Positions 1-12,391 of a DNA stretch of 64,000 nt are shown here, one piece after another. The notes beneath the pieces are model-generated. The model searched no databases. It saw only the letters and a program-made list of their open reading frames with translations, and was not told where the DNA came from. Source of the DNA: Liolophura sinensis (lineage: Eukaryota > Mollusca > Polyplacophora > Chitonida > Chitonidae); assembly GCF_032854445.1 (NCBI RefSeq), contig NC_088296.1, forward strand, positions 21,195,853 to 21,259,852, written 5' to 3'. The position numbers and the translations under genes are program-made. The stretch's first letter is position 1. Every line of letters starts with the position of its first letter.

Positions 1-171
1 AATCTATTTAAACAGGATCGCTGGAGTTCCTTGTAAATGATATAGTAGGCGTATTGCATGAACAGTTCAAGCAGTGGAGGAAATATTCTCCCAGCACATC
101 CAATTTCCGAGAAAGCCATATTTACCACTTGGGTCTTCATCTCCGAAGTCAACAAGTTTTATGTGTCACAG

Positions 172-272
172 GTTACTGCTTACACTGTTATCGGGAAAAT
201 ACCGTCGACGTTAGAGAGTTAAAGCGAAAGATATTTCCTGATGTTGGCACAAAGCGAGTGAACGAAATATAG
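172..272 (+). CDS. last exon of an upstream gene (partial), CxxC tail
   Basis: A splice acceptor (TGTGTCACAG, ending at 171) is followed by an open frame to TAG at 270-272. In phase 1 it reads GYCLHCYRENTVDV and then a Lys/Arg-rich end, VRELKRKIF. The C-x2-C followed by an E-x-T-V-D-x-x-E-L-x-x-K-I pattern resembles the cysteine tail that precedes the membrane helix in the receptor at 53119-53420, but here the protein stops after about 33 residues without a helix. It may be the terminal exon of a related gene to the left, or a decayed copy of such an exon. Assignment is uncertain because the rest lies outside the window. Confidence 0.3.
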
Positions 273-454
273 ATTAATAACTTGACTTCAATGTTCGGAG
301 ATACTTTCTTTCTATTTTAAGAAAAACTGATCTGTGAAACCACTGGATTAGCGGATAAGAGCTAGCATCTTATGCCTTAAACTGCCACAAAATTGCCAGC
401 ACACTTTTTTGTCAATACGTTTGTATGCTTTGGTTCATGTCATACAATTTTCCG

Positions 455-612
455 GTGTGTAGATGTGTGTACATATGTTGTGTCTTTCTGTTACAGGACG
501 AGTCCATGCCGCCAAAGTGTTGTCGCTACTGAAGTACATGTATCACACGTACATGTCAGACACCAGACATGACACCCCACCCAGTTGTATTATACTAACA
601 CCTGCTAACCAG
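455..612 (-). repeat. SINE family C, partial copy
   Basis: The block with GTCCATGCCGCCAAAGTG and ACACCAGACATGACACC matches the body of the family C copies at 985, 36650 and 42912. The tRNA-like head is missing. Confidence 0.6.
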
Positions 613-984
613 TTTTGTTTGCAACTGTGCAACAAGCACCATTTCAAAGGTCGTTGGAATGTTCCCCTCCCTCCCCTCCTCCGGGCATGCTGGGATTGAA
701 ACTTGGTAATTAAGTAAGGACGGCACAGAGGATACCCCCACACTGCTGTACATTCACTTGCCACTCTGCGCCGGAAACACCGAGGAAAAAAAGGAGGAAA
801 AAATGAACTCCAAACACTATTTTTAGGTGTAAGTTTATAACAAATCTTAATCAAGTAAAAATCTGACAGTAATACGTTCTTAGATAGATTGTCGTTGGCG
901 CCAGAATTCCACAAGATGTCTCCGTGACACTGCACTTTATACTTATACTATTCGTATTTCTGCTTCTTGTCAACGGGGGAGGAT

Positions 985-1372
985 CGGTGGCCTAATGGTT
1001 AGAGCTTCCGCGTTGAAATCTGGAGACCACGGAATTAAACCCGAGTCGGGTCATAGCAAAGACTTTAAAAATGGTGCTTGCTTGTCAACGGTGGTAATTG
1101 CTGCTGCCTCGCTTGGCGCTTAGCACTGACAGGTTACGTTAGAGCAAGGAAACGTGACTTCTCTTGGCCCGGTGTCAGTGGAGTGAGACTGGGTGAGTTG
1201 TCATGTCTGTTGTGTTCGGCATGATCCTGCAGTGGTGGCAACACTCCAGCAAGCTGGACTGGCTCTGTCACAAGAAGACATAGTATATGAACACACACCT
1301 CTTGACTCCTCGTCGTCATATGGCTGAAAACTTGTTAAGTACGACGTTAAATCCCTAGCTATATAACCTCTA
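985..1372 (+). repeat. SINE family C, near full length
   Basis: The head GGTGGCCTAATGGTTAGAG is an A-box-like tRNA segment and GGAATTAAACCCGAG lies where the B box would be. The body (AAAGACTTTAAAAATGG, GCCTCGCTTGGCGCTTAGCA) and the 3' end (TTAAGTACGACGTTAAAT) match the copy at 42912. It is tRNA-derived by appearance. Confidence 0.75.
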
Positions 1373-2129
1373 AGCCAACAAAAAAGTGCATTGTTGTCGA
1401 CCGTCTTCTCATCTCATTATCTAAAAAATCATCTGCGCATTTAACACCTGGACACAAGTAATGAACGAGGACCAGGGTTCTATGTAGAAATGTAAAATCT
1501 CGCCTAAGAAGTCACGGCACTCTGGAGACAGAATCACACTCCTCACAGCGAGTGAACCGCCCTAAGCTCGCTTTAAAACACAAAAATCTCCCTCCCACCT
1601 AGTTCAACGCGCGTGAGACTGCGTTGGCTAAGTCTCACAACTGCAATTCTCACCTGACATCCAGTGTAGAGGATGGTCCTTTCACTGGACATGCTCCATT
1701 AGTTAGCGAGAACTTGGATGACTTCGTAACAGGGTGGATATTTATTTAACTGCACCACTGTGGTGGATGATAGTGGCCACTTTCACCGCGCTTTCCACGC
1801 TCCCGTGGGGGTCGCGGTTTTCTTAAAACATGGTGATATGGCGCATGCACACTGAACGGAGCATTTCAAACGCCTTGGGCCACTGTTATTGGGTTGAATT
1901 GACTTGCCTCTTAAAACAAAATAAGGATTAATTTCTTTGTGTGATTCCCTGTCCTAAATGATTTAGATACTATTTTAGTCAACATAAAACTACTGGTAGT
2001 ATTGGACGATGTACACTAGCAAGTGACCGTTTTATCCTTTCTGATATTTCTGCCATTTTACTGAGGGCCCATGCATGTCATACAAAAATAAACCGGAAAA
2101 TGTGGAGGTCGAGGAGGTGGCGGAGTGCG

Positions 2130-2220
2130 AAAAGGGTTTTATTCAAATCACAACCTCTGCGCCCCGTTTTCAGCGGGGGCGCGGAGGTCGCAGTTGTCAC
2201 GATTTGAATAAAACCCTTTT
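2130..2220. repeat. foldback (near-perfect palindrome) element
   Basis: Outer arms 2130-2149 and 2201-2220 are exact reverse complements over 20 bp (AAAAGGGTTTTATTC and its complement). Inside them 2153-2165 (ACCTCTGCGCCCC) pairs with 2176-2188 with one mismatch around a short loop. The whole 91 bp can form one long cruciform or hairpin. Confidence 0.75.
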
Positions 2221-2337
2221 ACAAGATATCTTTAAATCATATTTAAAATTACACGTGGCAGAAAGTGTGGAAGCAGGAAGTGTGGAAGCCCTAAAGCCAG
2301 CTTGTTATCATGGTCTGTTTAAAACCCCTGCTGGATA

Positions 2338-2460
2338 TTCATTTATTCATTTATCTGATTGGAATATTACACCGTACTGCAGAATATTTCACTTACACGA
2401 CCGTGGCCGGCATTATGGTGGGAGGAAACTGGGAAGGGTCCGGGAGAAACCATCTCAACC
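2338..2460 (-). repeat. SINE family A, 3' part
   Basis: Family A is a tRNA-derived SINE. Read on the minus strand, this copy keeps the conserved 3' domain (TTTCCTCCCACCATAATG, GTGTAAGTGAAATATTCTG) and lacks the head. Confidence 0.8.
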
Positions 2461-3047
2461 ATCTGAAGGTTTCCTGGCATATACACTTCCAGTGTTGATG
2501 AATAACATTTCATTAATAATGGTGGGTGTTATGGTTTATGAATTAGACGCCAGTGAACGCTTCGCACAGCTTTTGTCGTCTTTCATAGAATTTATCCAGG
2601 CAATTCTGTCAAGGATTGAGAGCATCACAGTTGAAAGTAACGTGTCCCGTTTATTTATAACGTCATGGTTAAGAACATGCGCAGTAGAGTCACGAGTGAC
2701 AGGTGTTCAGATATAGGTTCAGTTCGGATTCTCACGAATATCTGATGACCTCACATTACTGCGTAGGGTACATAAGATACAATGTAACACAGAACTAGTA
2801 TTTCAAGTTCTGGTTGTGTTTTTGCAGCGTCATATTCCCGATGTTCTCTTTAGTATGTCACGGATCAGTGTGGAAAGCTGTGGGGATTCCCCATGAAAAA
2901 AAAGGTTCCCCTTACGCTCTTACTATCAGCGGGAATATATCACCATGCTCAGTTCGTTACAGACTGAAAGAGGCCCCTATGTAGAGGCGTTCTCGCTGAT
3001 GATATGAGCGTAGGTTACCCCTGAATTGACGCCTTATCCTCAATCAA

Positions 3048-3160
3048 AGATATTTATTTACTTACTGGATTGGTGTTTTACGCCTTATTTAAGGATATTT
3101 CACCTATACGACGGCGACCAGCATTATGTTGGGAGGAAACTGGGCAGAATCACGATGAAC
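3048..3160 (-). repeat. SINE family A, 3' part
   Basis: Minus-strand copy with the conserved ATATTTCACCTATACGACGG and GGGAGGAAACTGGGCAGA segments (as read on plus); 5' truncated. Confidence 0.8.
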
Positions 3161-3214
3161 GTGCATAATATAAATATATTTTTAAAATTAATTAATGAAT
3201 TAAAAAATCAATTT

Positions 3215-3262
3215 TTTGTTTATTTCTTTGTTTGATTGGAGTTTTACGCTGTATATAATTTT
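3215..3262 (-). repeat. SINE family A, tail fragment
   Basis: Only the AT-rich tail and the TTGATTGGAGTTTTACGC segment remain. Confidence 0.55.
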
Positions 3263-5494
3263 AAAAATTGGGACAAATCAGTAAGTATAAAAGTGTGTTA
3301 CATATCAATAAGAAAATACTTCGTGTACATAAAGAGTTACTTTATTTACAACATAATATGATACTTTTATTAACATTGAACTTTTGAAAAAATAAAGTCA
3401 AAGCCCCCTCCCCCCTTTTGAAAAAAATATATTGCCGCACATATGTTCAGACGCAGTCGTTCGTGAAGTCCTCCTAACTACGATTAGTTGATTATTTGTT
3501 TGTATCCAATTTCTTGCTAGCCTTGGAACAATAAGCGTACAAAGAAACATGAAACATGTATTTCCTATGTATCATTTATATGCTGTTTGATGCAGTTCAT
3601 CTGAGGAAAGCACTACGTTTTTTATGCGCATTCAAATGAAATGCTGGAATTTAAAGTTGGAAGTACGAGTCCACACAAATAGCGTGAAGTCACTGTCTTT
3701 CATGACAACACGCTGGACGAGAGGCGTGGTAGGCGGTTCGTTCCGAAACGTATGAAACGAAATCTACAATGACAACCGCACGTCTTCTGACACATTCTTG
3801 TGAAACACCAGATTCTGCGACAAAAAGCACACAGAGTATGCCTACAGCTATCCCATACTCCTGAAAATACAAATATACATGTAAATGGTGGTGTAAAAAA
3901 AAGAGAGAGTTTGTATAATGATTGAAAATGTGGATTTTACCGGATACTTAAATACATGCAGAATCGATTCTGATTGGCTGTTGTGAGAGATAGCATGTTC
4001 AGGCTATGCCTAGCCCAAGCTGAATTTTAGGTATGGCAGATTAATCCAAGCGTGACCAAGTTGTAGAGTTTACCACAGGATACTCTGTCTCCACTGTCAG
4101 CCAATCAGTGTCGCTTCTGTGTCCCTTTAAGACATATTATGATACATACTCAGTTAAGTGCGAAAATCTTTGCCGGATTACAGTTTTGGTACTGGTGGTG
4201 TTTGGAATATTAACGAATGCCAGTCCGTCGATGGGACTGATTTACTCCAAAACCGTAGGGGTGTCAACAAAATCTGTATATTTCTGGTTATTCTGCCACT
4301 AAAATTTACAAGAAAAACACAAAATCTTCCGTATTACACAACAAACGCTGAAACTTGGATAACTCTGGCCCTGTTCTTTTTTGGAGCAAGCAAACCGTGA
4401 CATGTAAGCTGCTTAACCTCACGCTAGGCGACTCGGTGTTGTAGCTTAAAATGAGACGGCCGGGGATCTATAACACTATAACAAGGTAAAAAGTGGTCCA
4501 AAGATTCTACCACTTGTCAATGGTCACATAATCCCGTAGCGTGGAAATTTAATCTGTGCAGGCATGCGCATAGTGGGCGGACTGTGCAAGGGATCCCAAA
4601 AAGCCTAAATAAGCCTTCCGATTTCTTCGAATAAAAGGGTAACAGACAGACGGTTTCAAGTGACAATAAAATCGACCTTCACGACTACAGTTTTGTATAA
4701 AGCCTTTTCGTCGAAAGTGACAACGTGACCGCCTTTAAGTCGTGATATTAAACCTCGTTAATCAACACAGAAGGAAATACGTACAAGACTTTCCCCACCT
4801 AAAATCGTGTCTGTATATATGTACCTCCAAAATAATTTTAAAAATTGAGAAGACTTTAAGGACACATGAAATGCTTGGTGTTTATTTCTTAATATCTAGT
4901 TCAGAACATTTCCTACCGTATGAAAATACATGTTGACGTAAACGTATGTTGACTCGTGTCCAGGTGTTCAGTGCACAGATGATTTTTCAGATAATGAGAG
5001 GAGAAGACGGTAAACATGGTTTTAAGCTACAGTTTTTCTGCGGCTCAAATGGTCAGTCACGAAATTAAATTGCCTGCGGCTATGACGTCAACGACGATAG
5101 CTTCAACTCAACACTAATATAAATCCACTCGCCCACGAAGTCCTTGATTTTTTGAAAAAAATTAAAAAAAAAGTGTTATTACGAGTTATAAAATATTCGA
5201 ATTATATCAAAATGGGAATTTCTTTGAAAATCTAATGTTTGTTTTTGAGTTGATTTTTGTGTATCATTTCAGAAAATAAAGCTTTTATACGAATTGGCTC
5301 GATACAGTAGGATGTATGACACAATGTGCTGGGTACATCTATAGTAAAACACAGTGTCCAACGTGGATCTGTGGGTTTTCAGATTACTATGGAAGCCTGA
5401 CCACATCATGTTAAACAAACTTGATTTATCTCAAATATCCCAGGCCCTGATTTAAAATGTGACCACATTTGTCGGCGATTTGTCTATTATCAAT

Positions 5495-5605
5495 TTTCAT
5501 GAGCGTTGTTTAACGCTGTACTTAAGGATTTTACATTTATACGATGACGCTCATTTGTATAGGTGGCGGAAGTTGGAGCAGCCTCCGTAAACCACCGACT
5601 TTTGG
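5495..5605 (-). repeat. SINE family A, degenerate copy
   Basis: TTGTTTAACGCTGTACTTAAGG followed by TTTATACGATGACG and a diverged GGTGGCGGAAG segment aligns with the family's 3' domain. Confidence 0.5.
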
Positions 5606-7088
5606 CGATTTACACAGATAGTCATAGGTGAATCTTCAATTGCTTAATCGTCCACGGCACATTTGTGAAGCTCGTGATATTTATTAATATCTTTATTAAT
5701 TCATTTATCAATCTATTTATCGACTGATAAATCACTTTGAATGATAAGGAATCTGTTTTCCATTCTATATTTTCCATACACTTACCCACGTACGTCCGGA
5801 TTTAAGTTTACATGAGCTTGACATGAATTCACAGCGACTCAGACAGAGTAAACGGACGAACACATCGTTAAATCTAAACTACATCGGATAACATTAACTT
5901 TATGGTAGGTCATAAACGACACAAATACAATAATACTCTAGCTGAGGAAAATAGTCGAGAGGCCTATTTTACGGATTGTTTGTGACCATTTGCCAATTAT
6001 CACACTGTGGTCGCTGCACTAGATTTACTCTCAGTGTTTTAAGTCTTTTATGTCAAACTTGTTAATTAATTTATCCGATGGTTATTCAACTTTATCCTCA
6101 AGAATTTTCCCCTTCCGAGCCGGCAGGAAACCCACGACCATCCGCATGTTCTAAGGCGAATTAGCAGAGAAATGTTAGATGCATGTAATATACTATACCA
6201 GGCTGGGAGGTAACTGCAAACGACGGTTGGTTTCTGGCATCCCTTGGCAGACATCCACACAGGATGATCATAACGCAGATGGTCTTGTAAAGTAACTCCA
6301 TCTTCGTAACAGCTCACGGGGCTTTACTCAGAAGTGCCTTGTAGAATCACTACTGTACACACGCGATCTGTGAAAGTGGGGGATAATAACAATCTCAAAG
6401 GATTGCTCAACATATTTATAGGTGCATTTGTCACAAGTGCCAGTCATGTTACCGTAAGCTGATATCTCGTTCTGATTCGATCATATAGCGCTTCAGTGTC
6501 AGACAGCAATATACATTGTGTCTGTAGCGGAACTGACGATCAGCGATTCTGACATGATACACTCGCAGTAGTCCTGAGCATGACAGTACTGTAAATGACC
6601 TAAAATTTTGTCAAAAACATATGCATGTTTAAGGGCAAGGAAATGTGTTAAAATATTGCTTTTGGTGTGAAACTTACAATTTTCTACTAGGATATCATCC
6701 AACCTTCCAAACATACCTCAAAGCAACATTCTCAGATCAAGGGAATCCTCCAAATCAGGTTGCATACCCAACTTTGTTATGGGCGAAATTTTGGGCCATT
6801 TACCGTACAGCTGTCTCGATTTTGTCAATAGACAATTAGGTTTAACCACAGGGGAACGAACCAGTTTTTCTGGGATTTCTTTTCTTCAGCGGTGCCTTTC
6901 AAAAATCGCTTTGTCACTTCACTTATGTCTACCTTTCCAAAAGCGCACAGACAGAAACTTGTGTAACAAGGGTACATACCACGAATGATCCTCACTGTGA
7001 TAGTATAGTTGATTTACTCACGGCACGTTTAAGTCTGAGCCGTGACACCTTACTATACACGGAGTCTGTTGTTGCGAAAAGCCTAGGA

Positions 7089-10000
7089 ATGGTAAAAATG
7101 ACGAGTTTTATTTTTTGGACTCTTTGTTTAATTGCCTTGATACAGGCCGCATTGACAATTTATGCAACAAAAGAGGCTTTTTATCCAGGTAGAGTGTATT
7201 GCTGTTTTACATTTGATAAAGGGTTAGCATCATATTGTATTTGTTTAATAACTGTTAGGTTTGTACATGGATGAAGTTAGATTAATTAGTCTAACTGAGT
7301 TGTTTGATATTCTCCCGTGGGCCCCTGTGACCCAGGGACTAGCGTAACGTTGTCTATTCGTTTTAGAGAGTCGCCTATTTTCAGCTGCCTGTAAAATCAG
7401 TCATACTCGCTACCAACATTGCCTTTAGTCAGTGACACGTGACAACATAAGCTATACACATTCATATATTTGAAGTTTACATTATTGCACGAAAATGAAG
7501 ATAAGGCACATTTTCTAATTCATAATGTTGAAGTCCATAAGCCCCGATTCGACAGCAAGAGCCTATTACCGGGAGCGGTGTCATAATTATTAATAAATCG
7601 AGTGGCATGCTGAATATTGAGGGCAGCTCAACATGTTTGGACGGAGAACGACACGGGTTTCCTAAACATCTATCGATCTTACTGTAAACCCTGTTTCTGC
7701 CTCTGCCATATTTGGAATTGTCTACAGGTTTTAGTATGATATAACCTTAATAAATGAATAAATTTTATCTGTTGTAGTATATTATCTCACGGCAGTATGG
7801 TTTTAAAGCTGGGTGTTAGGAAATTATCTTATAAAAACAATGTAGTCTATTCGCTGAGAGTGTAGTGTAGGATGTTTACTGTGTGGAGTCTATTCTTACT
7901 GCATGTTGGTGCATCTATTCTAAAGTAAATTACTCGTCACGCCCATTCCCTAGCATGCCACTGGTTTTTGAATAATTATGACGTCACCCGAGGCAATGAG
8001 TTCTTGCAGTGGAAACTTACCTTATGGAGTTTACCATCATGAATTAGAAAAAAGTGTTCTAATTTCATTTTGAATTTGCAAGAATATGAACAGCCAACAT
8101 ATCTATATGTAGAGCTCGTGTTGTTACTTGTCACTAGCTTAAAGCAATTTTGGTAGCTAGTATGACTGACTACAGACAGCTGAATATAGGCGCCTCTCTA
8201 AAGGAACTAAACTACAGCGCGCCAAAATACGTCAGGGCCTTTCATCAGTGTGCGGTTAACATCCAGCTCATGTGGCTTCATCTCCAGTCGCTTGTGGGAG
8301 TGTCTGTCACCAATTTGCAGATGGTTGTGGGTTTCTCCCAGGCTCTGCCCGATTTCCTCCCACCATAAAACTGACCACCGTCGTATTAGTGAAATATTTT
8401 TGAGTACGGGGTAAAGCACCAAACCCGTCCAATCCAATTTTATACTCTCCTTAGTTTGATGGTAATAAAATGAATCTTACATTGACCGGCGTCAGTTACA
8501 ACCAGTAGAAAACATGCGCACATTTCGCCAATCTAAGCTCACCACGGTCATTTCACTGTACTGGCCTGTCCCATAGAGGCATTGAATGTCAGATAACAGT
8601 CAGATAACATATGTATGTTTTCAATGCCCATTAGGCATATTCCATGGAGTTTATTATTTGCTTGCAAAGGATGTTTTAAGTTGCTGGGATGTACTTACAG
8701 CTTGGGATACCTGTATATATGTCTTCTTAACAAGAACAGTAATCATGTTGTCCTTTTCTTTTGCATTTGGTTTGTCCTTCTTTTTGGGCAGTTAACGTCA
8801 AAAGATTGGATCTTTCTTCGCCACCTTAATATAAAGCTCTCGTTTAGTCACAACTATCTGAACTCCTAAAGGCCAGTTTAGCGTAGGCAACAGTGACTGA
8901 TATTTGGGACATCAGCTAACTCCTAGAGCTTATTGCTGACCTAGTTGCTCAACTTTGGAAATTTCGTAGCCTAATCCTTCTAATCGGCTACAACAACTTT
9001 TAACGGCCCTTATCTTTTATTTAACCTTTCCCAAATCTTGTAAAGATAATAACAGACTTACAGCATAAAGAGTAAAACCAGAGCAGGGGCGATAATCTTA
9101 TGGTTGACAATTGGCCGTACATAACAGGTAAAACCTCTGATGACCCCCGGCTTGATTGCTTGTATCGGATGGCCCTTTGCCTATACATGGGTCATGTGTC
9201 TGTTGATTCCTCCGAGGGAAAGTGAAATACACTGACATGACAGTGGTTACATCAGAAAACTGTCTGCAACAAAATACATAGGACAGAAATATTGCTACCA
9301 AATCGGCAGCCATCCAGGCAAAGATTTTTTTAATTTCTGACTCTGGAAATGAAATGGAAGTTCACGATGTTGTAAGGCGGAATTTTGGCCAATTGCTGCC
9401 ATGAAGAGACACGAGAGTGTTTTTGTTGGCAATTGGTCAAGAAGAGGCGCGGAGCTACGGACACCTTAGCCTCCATCCAGCATCATGGTAGTCGCTTTAG
9501 ACAGTAGAGTCGTCGATTCTCTCAACTCAGATTAAGGAAAAACATGTGACAGTTTATAGTTAAATATACACCTAGTTTGATTTCGACCTACATATGGACT
9601 AGTCTTATAACAAAAATCACTGTGTTAGTTTTACCCATATACCCTTGTAACCATGTAGTTTTATTGCTCTCTTTTCTTCTTTCTAATCTAAATTCATCAT
9701 TTACTTTTGCTATTTCCTTTTGCTTATTTTTCTTTTTCTTTTTAATTTTTGTTAATGTTAGTGTTTGTAGAATTCATAAATTTCAGTGGTAATTTTTAGG
9801 TGGAATATCTATGTTAATAGTTTCATTCCCGAGACGAAAAGCCGGATTTTGTGTTTTGTAACACACAGCATTAAAGGGTACATATGTAATGACACCCAAG
9901 GTACATGTGATATACAGTAACCCTGTGATAGCAATGGATGTCAAGATGTTAACGTTTGAGTTAGGTATTTGTCAGTCATCTTGTTTCATTTTTGTTTTAT

Positions 10001-10191
10001 TTTGATACTGTTTTACAGTGAAAGAGAATATACCACAACTTGTCAGTCCTATACAGAGAGCGCTATGTTGGAGCTGCACTTGGTTTAGATGTCGACTCAG
10101 AAGCTGCAGGGTATTCTGTGCTGTGTGCCCTTATATGTATGTATTATCAGAAAGCTTCCAACAGAGGAACGATCGCCGGATTCAGGGCTAA
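7089..10191 (+). CDS. small secreted six-cysteine cationic peptide, antimicrobial-type (candidate)
   Basis: Two exons, 7089-7188 and 10019-10191, joined in phase 1 (donor CCAG|GTAGAG; acceptor TTTTACAG after a T-rich tract). The product is about 90 residues, or 87 from the second Met at 7098. Residues 1-23 form a signal peptide (TSFIFWTLCLIALIQAA). A short pro-like stretch follows, then a compact array C-x2-C-x4-C-x4-C-x3-C-x2-C rich in Arg and Trp (ALCWSCTWFRCRLRSC), then a polar tail ending at TAA 10189-10191. Signal peptide, small size, cationic charge and dense cysteines are the usual build of molluscan antimicrobial peptides such as myticins and mytilins, but the spacing matches no family I know, so the function is inference. 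An ATTAAA lies about 330 bp downstream. The weakest point is the single 2.8 kb intron, which is unconfirmed. Confidence 0.45.
7366..8185 (+). repeat. diverged duplicated block, copy 1
   Basis: Starts at GAGTCGCCTATTTTCAGCTG and ends near CAATTTTGGTAGCTAGTAT. The same order of segments recurs at 24069-24595, including AATTAGAAAAAAGTGTTCTA. It lies in the intron of the cysteine-rich peptide gene. Confidence 0.7.
8228..8440 (+). repeat. SINE family A copy
   Basis: Contains CCAGCTCATGTGGCTTC, GATGGTTGTGGGTTTCTCCC, TTTCCTCCCACCATAA and GTGAAATATTTTTGAGTACG in consensus order; the head is diverged. Confidence 0.8.
9052..9130 (+). repeat. dispersed repeat family D, fragment
   Basis: ACTTACAGCATAAAGAGTAAAACCAGAG-type sequence is shared with blocks at 40535, 46605, 54655 and, inverted, 25610. 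The family is unclassified. Confidence 0.5.
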
Positions 10192-11276
10192 TTGAGTCCC
10201 TAATCGAATATATGTACATCCAACTATTTTAACGTATGTGCATACTTTTGCACGTTCTCCTTACGGCGTATGGATCCTTCTCTACATTTCCTTTACATCA
10301 CTGCCAGTACCAGCGAGTTTTGTACAGAGATCTTAAGCAAGGCCAAGGTCAGTGAGGTAACACTGATGAGGTAAGAAGTGGCGTCACAAGAAAAACACGA
10401 GCAAACTGTCTAAACATTTGTTTTTGACTTTACACACAGTTATGCACTCCCTTTATCTAGAGTATGTACAACATGAATTGTAACATTTTTGCTGAAACAT
10501 TTTTGTATTGATGAATGCTGATTAAATAGTTCCGCGTAACGACACATGTGGTGAGTCTAAGCCTTAACATGCCTACTTGTGTCTCACAGGCTGCATTGGT
10601 TACGCCCGTCTAGTGATGTCAGTGATGTAAAGTGAGCTTAGAGAGAGCCGTATGCGCTGTGAGGAGTATGGATTTCTGCTCCCTTTGCAAATTAGGGCGC
10701 GCCAGTAATGTTAGTGTAGGTGCAGCTTATAAAAGCTAACATTAGATTATACAACAGCTCAAGGTGCCATGCTTTCTTCCGTCTGTTCTAAATATATTTG
10801 TCAAGCTACTATTATTATTTCTAATGCTCCTTTTACTGTACAACAAAACAATGTTATATTTATGTACAGTTCTCAAGACGGTGTAAAAGATTCTGAATTT
10901 TTTATTATTCAGGAATCTTAACTTTTATCACTATAATATTCATTGTTTCATTTTATTGTTATGACATTTGTATTAAGCCATTTGTGAGTAACTTGAACAT
11001 ATTTTACAAAGGGTAATTTGGTTTTTCAGTGCAAACATTTATTGAATTAAAAGTAAAACATAAAATGATTTAAAAATGTAGATACAAATATGTGTAGTGT
11101 TTAGGTGTTGTGGTCTAACTCTTCTAACTGTGTAAAGTTGATCAAGTTTCAGTTCTTTTTCTCAGCGTTCCTAATAGAGTACAAAAAATGTTCCTTCAGC
11201 CTGTTCTAATAATTATGTATGATTCTCAACACTTTGCCAGAGGTATTGACAATTTCTTTTATTGAGGAATCATAGA

Positions 11277-11485
11277 TACATGTTGGTCGAAAATTTTCTT
11301 CCGTATGATATACTGGGACAACTTTAACTTGCTTTCTACATTTCATACATGTTGGTCGATAATTTTTTCCCCATGATAAAATGGGACAAGCTTAACTTTC
11401 TTTATATATTTCATACATGTTGGTCGAAAAATTTTGTTCTCTATGATAAAATGGAACAAGTTTATCTTGCTGTATATATTTCATA
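11277..11485. repeat. 68-bp tandem repeat, three copies
   Basis: Units begin TGTTGGTCGA at 11281, 11350 and 11418 and end in TTTCATACA; copies are about 80% alike by eye. Confidence 0.8.
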
Positions 11486-11635
11486 TTTTACAATAAATAA
11501 TTCAATTTCTATATGGATTTCATTTTTGGTTTGATGAGTCCATTTTTGTGCTGATGACTGACTATTGCCCATTAGCAAGTGTGACAGTTAACTGAACTTT
11601 TGATATCTTATTGTTATCATTCGATTCATATTAGC

Positions 11636-11772
11636 TTCCTCTCCAGTCGCACGTGGGAACATCAGTCAGCAACCTTTACATCGTCGTTGTTTTATTCCTA
11701 GCCCTACCTGATTTCCTTCCACCATAATGTTGACCATCGTCATGTAAATGAAACATATTTGACTACACAAAT
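11636..11772 (+). repeat. SINE family A, diverged copy
   Basis: TTCCTCTCCAGTCGCACGTGGG, then TTTCCTTCCACCATAATG and a diverged 3' end, match the family A consensus. Confidence 0.75.
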
Positions 11773-12391
11773 TCAAAAAAAAATAAACAAAATACCAACC
11801 AAATACATAAATAAATATATTCTTTTAATAACGTTTGTATTATTATCCACCCAATTCGGTCAAAGAACGCGAATTAACACAGGTGAGAGGTATATGCATA
11901 AGTAGTCTATTCCGATTGCATATACAGTAGTGAACACGCGCTGTACAGTGAGGCGTAACAGGTGTTCAGATAGAGGTATATACATATAGTCTCTCTCAAG
12001 GAGTGTGACATAATTCTCATGGGTACACAATGCCACCCAGAGCGACTATTTCAGCGACTAAGTCTAGTTCTCGCTTCTTAGCCACATATTACCGATGACC
12101 TGTTTTGTAAGTTGCGGAAAGCAGAAAACTGGGGGGATTCCCCTTACAAGCGAGCGTTTAGATATTTTCATTTTCATGTGTAGATAAACAGCTCTCCTCT
12201 GATTGCGTGGGTACTTCAGCAAGGTGCTGTTAAAGTACTTGCTAAAGTACATGCACACTACCCCATTATTAATTTTTTATTTTTTTCATTATTTTTTCTA
12301 ACGCTAGAAAAATGCCAATCAAACCTGCACAAACGTGATTACAAGTTAAAAGTAGCCTAGTAAGTAAATACAGGAAGTAATTACTACAAGT

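Larger units (their letters stand above)
1401..5010. mobile_element. 3.6 kb segment bounded by 59-bp inverted repeats, possible non-autonomous DNA transposon
   Basis: The sequence at 1401-1458 (starting CCGTCTTCTCATCTCATT) is repeated in reverse complement at 4952-5010 with about six mismatches. The interior has no recognisable transposase; it holds a foldback element at 2130-2220 and SINE fragments at 2338, 3048 and 3215. It could be a non-autonomous element with degraded termini, or two independent, oppositely oriented copies of a dispersed repeat. I found no clear target duplication outside the arms. Confidence 0.35.
273..7088. other. gene-poor repeat-rich stretch
   Basis: Apart from the listed repeats I see no exon here that I can support. 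The open frame at 4158-4400 and others of 60-200 codons lack splice context, conserved motifs or a start that makes sense. A degenerate family A SINE may lie near 6088-6160. Confidence 0.5.

Noticed and set aside
2075-2716. 213-codon open frame
   Set aside because: It runs through the foldback element and a reversed SINE; no domain or splice support.
4158-4400. 80-codon open frame after a TTACAG acceptor
   Set aside because: The first part reads like protein but the rest is hydrophobic with no motif, and no partner exon was found.
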